A stretch of DNA of 64,000 nucleotides from the NCBI GenBank assembly GCA_036555725.1, contig DATBKU010000133.1, positions 18,752 to 82,751 on the forward strand, written 5' to 3'. The DNA comes from CALAED01 sp036555725. GTDB lineage: Bacteria > Actinomycetota > Actinomycetes > Streptosporangiales > Streptosporangiaceae. Each line of letters starts with the position of its first letter. Positions within the stretch are counted from its first letter, which is position 1. The notes under the pieces were generated by a model that searched no databases, was not told where the DNA came from, and saw only the letters and a list, made by a program, of their open reading frames with translations. Positions 41,977-49,811 of this stretch are shown here, piece after piece. The position numbers were made by a program, and so were the translations under genes.

Positions 41977-42015
41977 CTCGAAAGGCCGTTTCGAGAGACT
42001 CTTTCGAAAGAGTCT
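41977..42015. promoter_or_regulatory. Two abutting palindromes, probable ArsR-type operator
   Basis: Palindrome 1: CTCGAAA-N5-TTTCGAG (41977-41995). Palindrome 2: AGACTCTTTCGAAAGAGTCT (41996-42015), a perfect 20-bp dyad. They touch each other and share the TTTCGA(AA) core. They lie between the divergent hydrolase and ArsR-type genes, 22 bp before the latter's ATG. Confidence 0.8.
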
Positions 42016-42036
42016 TTTCATTGCTACGCTCGGGGC

Positions 42037-42639
42037 ATGGCGGAACCCAGGCGGAAGCTGCGGGATGCCAGCGAACTGCGGGTACTGGCCCACCCGGTGC
42101 GGCTGCGGCTGTTGCAGGTCTTGAACGAGCGGGGTGCGGCGACCGCAACCGAGGTCGCCGAACTGATCGGCGAGAGCCCGGCCAACTGTTCATGGCACCT
42201 GCGGCAGCTGGCCAAATACGGCTTCGTCGAGGAGACGGGCGGCGGGCGGGGGCGGCAGCGCCCGTGGCGCCCGACGAGGCAAACGCTGCAATGGGGGGAC
42301 AGCGACGAGTCCGGTGCTGTCGCCGCGGCCAGCGACGAGCTCACCGCGACGCTGTTGGAGCAGGAGTTCGCCGGCCTGCGTTCGTGGCTGGCGTGGTGGC
42401 GTACCGATCCGCCCGACTGGCGGGACGCGGCGAGCTTGGGGCAGACCCACACATGGCTGACCGTCGAGGAGCTGGCCGAGGTCAACGCCGAAATCACGGC
42501 CATTCTGCTGCGTCACCGGGAGCGCATGAGGGACCCGGCCAAGCGGCCCGCCGCGGCCCGCCGAATCCGGATGTTCGCCTGGGCGGTTCCCGCCGATCCA
42601 CTACCGAGCCGGCGCCCGGGCCCCGGCGACGATTCGTGA
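42037..42639 (+). CDS. ArsR-type helix-turn-helix regulator
   Basis: 200 residues. An ArsR-like winged helix fills residues 10-80 (LRVLAHPVRLRLLQVLNERG, TATEVAELIGESPANCSWHLRQLAKYGFV), followed by a C-terminal region with tryptophans that is probably a ligand or dimer domain. It lacks a metal-binding ELCVCDL motif, so it is probably not a metal sensor. It is 13 bp upstream of an MFS gene and downstream of the strong double palindrome, which it likely binds. Confidence 0.9.
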   Translation: MAEPRRKLRDASELRVLAHPVRLRLLQVLNERGAATATEVAELIGESPANCSWHLRQLAKYGFVEETGGGRGRQRPWRPTRQTLQWGDSDESGAVAAASDELTATLLEQEFAGLRSWLAWWRTDPPDWRDAASLGQTHTWLTVEELAEVNAEITAILLRHRERMRDPAKRPAAARRIRMFAWAVPADPLPSRRPGPGDDS

Positions 42640-42652
42640 CCGGGGCGGCGTC

Positions 42653-43894
42653 ATGCGAATGCTGCGAGATCGCGATGCCCGGCTGACATTCGCGGGCGTG
42701 ACCGTCAGCATGATCGGTGACTCGCTGATGCTGCTGGTCTTCGCCATCTGGGTCAAGACGCTGACCGGCTCCAACGGCGCGGCAGGCCTGGTCCTGCTGT
42801 TCATCGCCCTGCCCTGCGCCGCCGCCCCGCTCTGGGGCTGGCTGGTGGACCGCGTCCGGCGCCGACTCTTTCTCATCGCCGCCAACCTCGCCTCCGCGGT
42901 GATGCTTCTCCCGCTCATGGCCGTGCACGGGCGGCAGGACGTGTGGATCATCTACCTGGTCGCGGTGTTGTACGGGATTTCCTGGGTCGCCACCTCCGCC
43001 GCGCTCAGCGGCCTGCTGAAACAGCTGCTGGCCGAGGAGGCACTGGCCGCCGCCAACGGCGAATTGCAGACGGTCAAAGAGGGGCTCCGGTTGATCGGCC
43101 CGCTGGCCGGAGCGGCGTTGTTCACCACCATGGGCGGCGTCGCGGTCGCGGCGATCGACGCGGCCACCTTCCTGGCCGCCGCCATTGCCATCGCCATGGT
43201 GCGGCTGACCGAGCCGCCGCCGGGTCACGCGAGCCGCCACCTGCGCGAAGAGATGACCGCGGGCCTGCGGCACCTGATCCGCGAACCCGCCCTGCGCCGC
43301 GCGATGACCGCCGGGGCCATCGCGTTCCTGGTCGTCGGCTTTACCGAATCGGTTTCGTTCGCCGTCGTCGACCAGGGCCTGCACCGGCCGCCGGAGTTCA
43401 TCGGGGTGCTCGCCTCCGCCCAAGGCGCCGGCTGCATCGCCGGTGGCCTGATCGCCGCCCGCACCATCGGTCGCGTCGGCGAACTGGCCGCGACCGCGAC
43501 CGGTCTGGCGGCGTTCGGCATCGGCGCCGGCCTGTGCATCCCCACCTGGCTGCCGACTGTGTTCATCGGCAAGGCCCTCTGCGGCACGGGCATCTCCCTG
43601 ATCCTGGTCGGCTTCGCCACCCTTCTCCAGCGCCGCACCCCCCAACCTCTCATCGGCCGCGTAGCCACCGCCGCCGAGATGCTGACCAGCGGCCCACAGA
43701 CCCTTTCCCTGGCCGCCGGCGCAGCCCTGATCTCAACCGTCGACTACCGCCTACTGCTCGCGATCATCCTTACCGGCATGCTCGCGGCCAGCGCCCACCT
43801 GTGGCCGGCCCGCCGGCTGACCCGCCCGATCGGCCGAACCGACTACGACGTGAACGCGTCTTCGCCGGCAATAACGCATAGCCCGCGACCGTAG
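42653..43894 (+). CDS. MFS transporter (MFS_3-type exporter)
   Basis: 413 residues with about 12 helices (FAGVTVSMIGDSLMLLVFAIW, AAGLVLLFIALPCAAAPLWG, WIIYLVAVLYGISWVATSAAL). The basic loop DRVRRR follows helix 2. Similar to tetracycline/macrolide-type efflux MFS proteins controlled by adjacent ArsR-type regulators. Same operon as the regulator (13-bp gap). Substrate unknown. Confidence 0.9.
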   Translation: MRMLRDRDARLTFAGVTVSMIGDSLMLLVFAIWVKTLTGSNGAAGLVLLFIALPCAAAPLWGWLVDRVRRRLFLIAANLASAVMLLPLMAVHGRQDVWIIYLVAVLYGISWVATSAALSGLLKQLLAEEALAAANGELQTVKEGLRLIGPLAGAALFTTMGGVAVAAIDAATFLAAAIAIAMVRLTEPPPGHASRHLREEMTAGLRHLIREPALRRAMTAGAIAFLVVGFTESVSFAVVDQGLHRPPEFIGVLASAQGAGCIAGGLIAARTIGRVGELAATATGLAAFGIGAGLCIPTWLPTVFIGKALCGTGISLILVGFATLLQRRTPQPLIGRVATAAEMLTSGPQTLSLAAGAALISTVDYRLLLAIILTGMLAASAHLWPARRLTRPIGRTDYDVNASSPAITHSPRP

Positions 43895-44040
43895 GGCAGT
43901 CAGCACTGATCAACTCCCGCTCGACCTAGATCACCACCGTGCGGCCCCGGCCCGACGCCACGCCCGGACCCTGGTCGCCCTTATCCACAGATCAGACAGG
44001 GTCTGGCGAGGGTGGCCGCCGCGGCGCAGGCTGGGGCGCC

Positions 44041-45216
44041 ATGAGGAACACGAATCCAGCGGGTGACCTGCCGGTCCTGCGGCTCCGGTCGCCCCACGAC
44101 GTCATCGCCGCCGTCCCCTACCTGCTCGGCTTCCACCCCGACGACAGCCTGGTCGCCATCGCATCCGGCGGGCCGCAGGGCACCTGCGCGATACGGCTGG
44201 ATTTACCGCTCGACGAGCACGTGGACGACGCCGTGGAGCACCTCGCCGCGCTGCTGGCGCACAACGGGTTCCGGCAGGTGGTGCTGGTCGGGTACGGCCC
44301 GGAGCAGCGGGTCACTCCCCTCGTGACGGCGGCCGGGGCCGGGCTCGGCGGCAAGGGCGTCGAGGTGCTCGAGTCGTTGCGGGTCGAGGGCGGTCGCTTC
44401 TGGTCGTGTCAGTGCACGGTCCCCGAGTGCTGCCCGCCCGAGGGCACGCCGTACGACATCACCACCAGCCCGATCGCCGTCCAGGCCACGGTGGAGGGAC
44501 GGGTGGCGCTGACCGGGCGCGACGAGGTGGCCCGTTCGGTCGCGCCCGTCGGCGGCCTGGCCCGCGAGTCGATGCGGCGGGCCACCGGCCGGGCGCAGCA
44601 GCGCTTCTTCCGCTGGGCCCGCGAGGCCGCCGCAACCGCCCGGTCTCTCGACGACGCCACGGAGCCGCTCCCGTCCGACGCGCGGACACCGGAGCCGCAA
44701 CGTGCCCACGTGCGTGCGCCGGCACTGCTTCCCTCTGACGTGCGTGAGCCGGAGCCGGCCACGCCCGAAGAGCTCCTGCACGACCGGATGGTCGGCGAGG
44801 GCCTGCCGTTCGTTCGCGGGCTCCTCGACCGGGCCGAGCCGCTCACCGACGACGAGGTCGCCTGGCTCGGGGTGCTCCTCACCCACCTGCGCGTCCGCGA
44901 CGAGGCATGGGTGCACACCGACCAGGGCCGGCTCGACCTGTGGCGCTATGTGCTGTGCCGCGTCGAGGCCGCCTACGTCCCCGCGCCGGCCTGCCTGACC
45001 GCGTACGCCGCGTACCTTGCGGGAGACGGCGCGCTGGCCAACATCGCACTCGACCGGGCCTTCGCCGTCGACCCCGACTACTCCATGGCCGGGCTGCTCC
45101 GCGACATGATGCGGGCCGGCGTCCCACCCTGGAAGGCCCGCCTCCGCATGACCCCCGAAGCCCTCGCCGACGCTTGGGACGCCCGCCCGCCAGACCGCAA
45201 GGCGGGCGCTAGGTGA
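44041..45216 (+). CDS. DUF4192 family protein
   Basis: 391 residues. The N-terminal half has the DUF4192 signatures LRLRSPHDVIAAVPYLLGFHP, DDSLVAIA and a mid-protein CQCTVPECCPPEG-type cysteine cluster followed by SPIAVQATVEG. The C-terminal half is helical with a tetratricopeptide-like stretch (CLTAYAAYLAGDGALANIAL). The family is actinobacterial and uncharacterised. ATG 44041 is the family start; the longer frame upstream is rejected. It overlaps the next minus-strand gene by 8 bp. Confidence 0.92.
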   Translation: MRNTNPAGDLPVLRLRSPHDVIAAVPYLLGFHPDDSLVAIASGGPQGTCAIRLDLPLDEHVDDAVEHLAALLAHNGFRQVVLVGYGPEQRVTPLVTAAGAGLGGKGVEVLESLRVEGGRFWSCQCTVPECCPPEGTPYDITTSPIAVQATVEGRVALTGRDEVARSVAPVGGLARESMRRATGRAQQRFFRWAREAAATARSLDDATEPLPSDARTPEPQRAHVRAPALLPSDVREPEPATPEELLHDRMVGEGLPFVRGLLDRAEPLTDDEVAWLGVLLTHLRVRDEAWVHTDQGRLDLWRYVLCRVEAAYVPAPACLTAYAAYLAGDGALANIALDRAFAVDPDYSMAGLLRDMMRAGVPPWKARLRMTPEALADAWDARPPDRKAGAR

Positions 45217-45577
45217 CGGCCTGGCCGGGCGATCCGGGGTCGATGCGGCGGTCGCGGTTGCGCTCGTTCCAGGCGCGCATGCGGGCCGGGTAGCCGGTGA
45301 GCTGTACGTCGTAGACGGGCAGGCTGAGGTCCCGCGCAACCTTCGTGATCACCCTCGGGGAGCCGACGCGGCGGCGGGTCCACTCGCCGTCGTGCGCGAC
45401 GGCGACCGCCGTCGTGTCGGTGGCGAATGTCTCCGGTTCGACGTAGAACTCCACGCCGACCCGGCTGCGGGCGAACGCGATCAACGCCTCGATGTCGGTG
45501 TCGTTCGCCTCGCGGTCCAGCTTGGCCACCTTGTGGCCGCGCCAACGGCGGATCCCGAAGCGGTCCTTGAACCTCAA
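45209..45577 (-). CDS. Conserved actinobacterial protein of unknown function (122 aa)
   Basis: Starts TTG 45577, no ATG being available. Sequence FKDRFGIRRWRGHKVAKLDR, then NDTDIEALIAFARSRVGVEF, then GEWTRRRVGSPRVI and LPVYDVQLTGYPARMRAWNE. It resembles a small conserved actinobacterial family sometimes labelled oxidoreductase without evidence. No catalytic motif is visible. Convergent with DUF4192. Confidence 0.75.
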   Translation of the reverse strand: MRFKDRFGIRRWRGHKVAKLDREANDTDIEALIAFARSRVGVEFYVEPETFATDTTAVAVAHDGEWTRRRVGSPRVITKVARDLSLPVYDVQLTGYPARMRAWNERNRDRRIDPGSPGQAVT

Positions 45578-45620
45578 CGGCCTGTCCTATCGTCTGCAGC
45601 GCCTATCCGGTCGGCGCGGG

Positions 45621-45646
45621 TAATGCACTAAGCGCTTGCGGCATTA
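45621..45646. promoter_or_regulatory. 26-bp interrupted palindrome
   Basis: Outer arms TAATGC (45621-45626) and GCATTA (45641-45646) are concentric with an inner AAGCGCTT (45630-45637). It lies between the divergent genes at 45577 and 45811. The AAGCGCTT core is of the LacI/GalR-operator kind; no such regulator is nearby. Confidence 0.55.
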
Positions 45647-45810
45647 AGACGATAACGATGTTTCCCGCGCAATGGGTTCCCGGCGCGGCCTCCTGCGCCA
45701 GGCACCACGTTGCCAGGGCGTTTACCCCGTACGGACGACAGGCCATCTCAGGGGACGACCAGGGTTGTCCCCGATGGGCCTGACCGGCATCTGCCGATGA
45801 CGATGGTGGT

Positions 45811-46338
45811 GTGAACACGAGACCAGTGATGCCGACGGGGGAACTTCGCGTCTCGCACGCCGAGCGGGAGCCCGTCATCGAGCGAATCAAAGAAGCGTAC
45901 GCAGAGGGCCGCCTCGATCACGCCGAATTCGACATGCGCGTGCATCTCGCCATGACCGCCAAGACCCGCGCTGACCTGGCCGCGGTCACGTCGGACCTGG
46001 TGCCGGCGCCGCTGCCTCGGGCGCCAGTGGCGGTGCCGGAGAGCCCGACGGCCGAGGACCGCATGCTGGCCGCGGTGGCCCACGGATCCGGGTACCTCAC
46101 GACCTTCATCGGCCCGCTGGTGCTGATGCTCACCAGCGGCCGGCGGTCCAGCTATGTCCGCAGGCATGCGGTCGAGGCGTTGAACTTCCAGCTCACCCTG
46201 CTGATGTTCGTTGTGGTGACGCTCGGCCTCGGCGGCGTGCTCTACGCCATCACGTGGATTGTCGCGGGCATCGCCGCGCTGGCCGGCCTCGCCGGGCAGC
46301 GTTTCCGCTACCCCCTCACTCTGCGCCTGATCCGCTGA
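45811..46338 (+). CDS. DUF1707/DUF4870 membrane protein
   Basis: 175 residues. N-terminal DUF1707 (LRVSHAEREPVIERIKEAYAEG, LDHAEFDMRVHLAMTAKT), a Pro linker, then DUF4870-like membrane part with two to three helices (LTTFIGPLVLML, FQLTLLMFVVVTLGLGG, ITWIVAGIAALAGLAG) and the RRHAVEALNFQ motif. Function unknown; DUF1707 is common in actinobacterial membrane or stress proteins. GTG 45811 is used; GTG 45826 and ATG 45829 are alternatives. Confidence 0.9.
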   Translation: MNTRPVMPTGELRVSHAEREPVIERIKEAYAEGRLDHAEFDMRVHLAMTAKTRADLAAVTSDLVPAPLPRAPVAVPESPTAEDRMLAAVAHGSGYLTTFIGPLVLMLTSGRRSSYVRRHAVEALNFQLTLLMFVVVTLGLGGVLYAITWIVAGIAALAGLAGQRFRYPLTLRLIR

Positions 46339-46372
46339 CCACACCCCGCAGCCGGGCCGACCCGGACGGCGG

Positions 46373-46939
46373 TCAGGACAACGGGGCGGGATGGTCGGGG
46401 GCGAGGGCGGGGAGGCCGTCGATGCTTTCGGCGTTGCGCTTGACGCGCTCGGGCCACCGCGCGGCGGGCCGGCGACCGTGCTGGTCATCGAGCAGCGACC
46501 GCTCGCCGACGAGTTCCATCCGCGGTACGGCGTAGCCGCAGGAGTCGGCGACCCGCTCGACGTCGATGACGATGACGGAACGCACACCGGCGTGACCCAT
46601 GCCGAAATGACCGGCAAGGCCATCCCACTCGGGGTCGTCGGGCCGCACGACCCGTCCCGTACCGTATAGCCGCAGGATTTTCGGGGAGCGGGCGAACGAG
46701 CAGAACATCACGGTGATCCGGCCGTTGTCCCGCAGGTGCGCGATCGTTTCGGCGCCGCTGCCGTACAACTCCAGGTAGGCGACCTTGTGGTCACCCAGCA
46801 CCGCGAACGTGTCCGTGTAGCCCTTGGGCGAGACGTTGACGTGCCCGCCCTCCTGCGGCGCGGTCGCCACGAAGAACATCGGCTGCGCCGCGATGAACTC
46901 GCGCAGCCGATCGTCGATCCGGTCGTACACCTTCGCCAC
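46373..46939 (-). CDS. Pyridoxamine 5'-phosphate oxidase-family flavoprotein
   Basis: 188 residues from GTG 46939, which has GGGGAGG in front. PPOX split-barrel: FVATAPQEGGHVNVSPKG, AYLELYGSGAETIAHLRDNGRITVMFCSF and later GVRSVIVIDVERVADSCGYAVP, read in parts. These proteins bind FMN, F420 or heme; the NVSPKG motif suggests a general flavin/F420 reductase rather than PdxH. Likely cytoplasmic; substrate unknown. It is divergent from tmsA. Confidence 0.88.
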   Translation of the reverse strand: MAKVYDRIDDRLREFIAAQPMFFVATAPQEGGHVNVSPKGYTDTFAVLGDHKVAYLELYGSGAETIAHLRDNGRITVMFCSFARSPKILRLYGTGRVVRPDDPEWDGLAGHFGMGHAGVRSVIVIDVERVADSCGYAVPRMELVGERSLLDDQHGRRPAARWPERVKRNAESIDGLPALAPDHPAPLS

Positions 46940-47090
46940 GAGACCTCCCCGACGGCCACTCAAGCGCTATGCCGACCCTAACGCGCTAATTGTCTGGATC
47001 GACATGGGATGATCGGGGATGGCGCCGCGCCGGAGGCCATCCTGAGCGCGCCGCGCGGACGGGTGCACGGAGCGCTGAGCGGGAGGCGGA

Positions 47091-48437
47091 GTGACGGACG
47101 GGATCATGGAGCATCGCCAGGCGGTGAAGGCCTTGCAGGCGTCGTACGCGGCGCTTCCGGAGGGCACGCCGATACGGCTGGCGAAACAGACGTCGAACCT
47201 GTTCCGGTTCCGCGACCCGGCGCAGGCGCCCGGCCTCGACGTCGCCGCCCTCAACCGGGTGCTCGGCGTCGATCCCGAAAATCGCACCGCGGACGTGCAG
47301 GGCATGACGACGTACGAGGACCTCGTCGCGGCGACCCTGCCGCACGGACTCATGCCGTACGTCGTCCCGCAGCTCAAGACGATCACCCTCGGCGGCGCGG
47401 TCACCGGACTGGGCATCGAGTCGTCGTCGTTCCGCAACGGGCTGCCGCACGAGTCCGTCGAGGAGCTCGACATCATGACGGGCGACGGCCGCATCGTCAC
47501 CGCGACCAGGGAAAACGAGCACAGCGACCTGTTCTACGGTTTCCCCAACTCCTACGGCACGCTGGGCTACGCGGTGCGGCTGCGCATCGCGCTGGAGCCG
47601 GTCAAGCCGTACGTCTGGCTGCGGCACCTGCGGTACGACTCGGCGACCGCGGCGGTACAGGGGATCAAGGAGGTCTGCGCCGCCGGGGAGCACGACTTCG
47701 TCGACGGCACCGTCTTCGGCCCCCGCGAGATCTACATCACAGTCGGCGCGTTCGCCGATACCGCGCCGTACACCTCTGACTACACCGGCCAGGGCATCTA
47801 CTACCGCTCGCTCCCCCGGCGGTCGACCGACTTCCTCACCGTCCACGACTACCTGTGGCGCTGGGACCCGGACTGGTTCTGGTGCTCACGCGCGTTCGGC
47901 GTACAGCAGCCGCTGATCCGCCGGGCATGGCCGCGCCGCTACAAGCGCTCCGACGTGTATCGCCGGCTGGTCGCGTGGGACAAGCGGACCCAGCTGTCCG
48001 CCCACCTCGACCGGTGGCGCGGCAAACCGCCGCGCGAGGACGTCATCCAGGACGTCGAGGTGCCGGTCGACCGGCTGCCCGCGTTCCTGGAGTTCTTCCA
48101 CGACAAGATCGGCATGAGCCCGGTGTGGCTGTGCCCGCTGGTCGCGCGCGACCGCTGGCCGCTGTACCCGCTGCGGACAGACGAGCTGTACGTCAACGTG
48201 GGCTTCTGGGGCACCGTACCGCTGCCACCTGGGCAGATCCCCGAATATCACAACCGGCTCATCGAGCGTGAGGTCGCCGCCCTCGATGGGCATAAGTCCC
48301 TCTATTCGACGGCTTTCTACTCTCGGGACGAGTTCTGGCGCCGCTACGACGGGCCGGCGTATCGCAAGCTCAAGGAAACGTACGACCCAGACGAGCGACT
48401 GCTCGACCTCTACGACAAATGCGTGCGGGGAAGGTGA
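47091..48437 (+). CDS. tmsA: FAD-binding oxidoreductase, TmsA-like (10-methyl fatty acid reductase)
   Basis: 448 residues, FAD_binding_4/DHCR24-like. Segments RTADVQGMTTYEDLVAATL, then ITLGGAVTGLGIESSSFRNGLPHESVEELD in pieces, carry the FAD-binding pattern. With the adjacent cyclopropane-synthase-like methyltransferase it matches the tmsA-tmsB pair, in which TmsB adds a methylene to an oleoyl chain of a phospholipid and TmsA reduces it to 10-methylstearate (tuberculostearic acid). Assignment rests on gene order and family. GTG 47091 has GGGAGG four bases upstream. 4-bp gap to tmsB. Confidence 0.82.
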   Translation: MTDGIMEHRQAVKALQASYAALPEGTPIRLAKQTSNLFRFRDPAQAPGLDVAALNRVLGVDPENRTADVQGMTTYEDLVAATLPHGLMPYVVPQLKTITLGGAVTGLGIESSSFRNGLPHESVEELDIMTGDGRIVTATRENEHSDLFYGFPNSYGTLGYAVRLRIALEPVKPYVWLRHLRYDSATAAVQGIKEVCAAGEHDFVDGTVFGPREIYITVGAFADTAPYTSDYTGQGIYYRSLPRRSTDFLTVHDYLWRWDPDWFWCSRAFGVQQPLIRRAWPRRYKRSDVYRRLVAWDKRTQLSAHLDRWRGKPPREDVIQDVEVPVDRLPAFLEFFHDKIGMSPVWLCPLVARDRWPLYPLRTDELYVNVGFWGTVPLPPGQIPEYHNRLIEREVAALDGHKSLYSTAFYSRDEFWRRYDGPAYRKLKETYDPDERLLDLYDKCVRGR

Positions 48438-48441
48438 AGTC

Positions 48442-49722
48442 ATGACATTGGCCGAGATCTTCGAACGCGTTGCCGGGCCGGGTGCCCCGGTGGAGTTCAC
48501 GGCGTACGACGGCAGCCGCGCCGGGATGCCCGGGCCGGACGGCATCCGAATCGACGTGCGCTCGCCGTACGCCGTGTCGTACCTGCTGCGCTCGCCGGGC
48601 GCGCTCGGGCTCGCCCGCGCGTACGTCTCCGAGCACCTCGACGTGCACGGCGACATGTACATCGTGCTCAACACCCTGTCGCGGGTGCTCGGCGACCTGA
48701 CGGTGCCGGACCGGCTGCGGGTGCTCCGCGGCGTCGTCGGCGATCCGCTGCTGCGCGGTGCGGCCGTCACCCGGCTCGATCCGCCGCCGGAGGAGGTCCC
48801 GACCAACCGGCTGCCGCTGCTGGCGGGGCTGCGGCACTCAAAGAACCGCGACGCCCGAGCGATCTCCCACCACTACGACGTGTCGAACACGTTCTACGAG
48901 TGGGTGCTCGGGCCGTCCATGGCGTATACCTGCGCGTGCTTCCCCACCGAAGACGCGACGCTGGAGCAGGCGCAGTGGCACAAGCACGACCTGGTGGCCC
49001 GCAAGATCGGCCTGCGCCGCGGCATGCGGCTGCTCGACGTGGGCTGCGGCTGGGGTGGCATGGTCATGCACGCGGCCCGCGAGTACGGCGTCAAGGCGCT
49101 CGGCGTCACGCTGTCCAAGCAGCAGGCGGAGTGGGCGCAGAAGGCGATCGCCGAGGCCGGTCTGTCGGAGCTGGCCGAGGTACGGCACCTGGACTACCGC
49201 GACGTAACCGAGGACGGCTTCGACGCGATCAGCTCGATCGGCCTCACCGAGCACATCGGCAAGGACAATCTTCCGTCGTACTTCTCATTCCTGTACGGCA
49301 AGCTCGTGCCGGGCGGGCGGCTGCTCAACCACTGCATCACCCGGCCGGACAACACCGGGCCGACGATGCGCAAGGACGGCTTCATCAACCGGTACGTCTT
49401 CCCCGACGGCGAGCTCGAAGGCCCGGGCCACATCATCAGCCAGATGCACGACGCCGGGTTCGAGGTACGGCACGAGGAGAATCTGCGCGAGCACTACGCC
49501 CGTACGCTGGCGGGCTGGTGCGCGAACCTGGACCGGCACTGGGACGAGGCGGTCGCCGAGGTCGGCGAGGGCATCGCCCGGGTGTGGCGGCTCTACATGG
49601 CCGGGTCGCGGCTCGGTTTCGACCGCAATTGGATCCAGCTGCACCAGGTGCTCGGCGTCAAGCTGAACGACGAAGGCCGGTCCGGCATGCCGCTGCGGCC
49701 AGACTTCGAACCACCCGCCTAA
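48442..49722 (+). CDS. tmsB: Cyclopropane-fatty-acyl-phospholipid synthase-family methyltransferase, TmsB-like
   Basis: 426 residues. An N-terminal ~130-residue domain (DVRSPYAVSYLLRSPGALG, YVSEHLDVHGDMY) precedes the SAM-dependent core: HHYDVSNTFYEWVLG, YTCACF, LLDVGCGWGGM (SAM site), GVTLSKQQAEWA and IGLTEHIGKDN. This is the CFA/mycolic-acid methyltransferase group. Coupled to tmsA (4-bp gap), it is probably the 10-methylene transferase on oleoyl-phospholipids. ATG 48442. Confidence 0.88.
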   Translation: MTLAEIFERVAGPGAPVEFTAYDGSRAGMPGPDGIRIDVRSPYAVSYLLRSPGALGLARAYVSEHLDVHGDMYIVLNTLSRVLGDLTVPDRLRVLRGVVGDPLLRGAAVTRLDPPPEEVPTNRLPLLAGLRHSKNRDARAISHHYDVSNTFYEWVLGPSMAYTCACFPTEDATLEQAQWHKHDLVARKIGLRRGMRLLDVGCGWGGMVMHAAREYGVKALGVTLSKQQAEWAQKAIAEAGLSELAEVRHLDYRDVTEDGFDAISSIGLTEHIGKDNLPSYFSFLYGKLVPGGRLLNHCITRPDNTGPTMRKDGFINRYVFPDGELEGPGHIISQMHDAGFEVRHEENLREHYARTLAGWCANLDRHWDEAVAEVGEGIARVWRLYMAGSRLGFDRNWIQLHQVLGVKLNDEGRSGMPLRPDFEPPA

Positions 49723-49811
49723 TTTCGACATCGACGCTGGACGGCAACCGCACACGATGATAGGCCCGGTGTAATCGGGGTCACATTGTCCCCCTTTGTC
49801 CGGGAGTCCCT

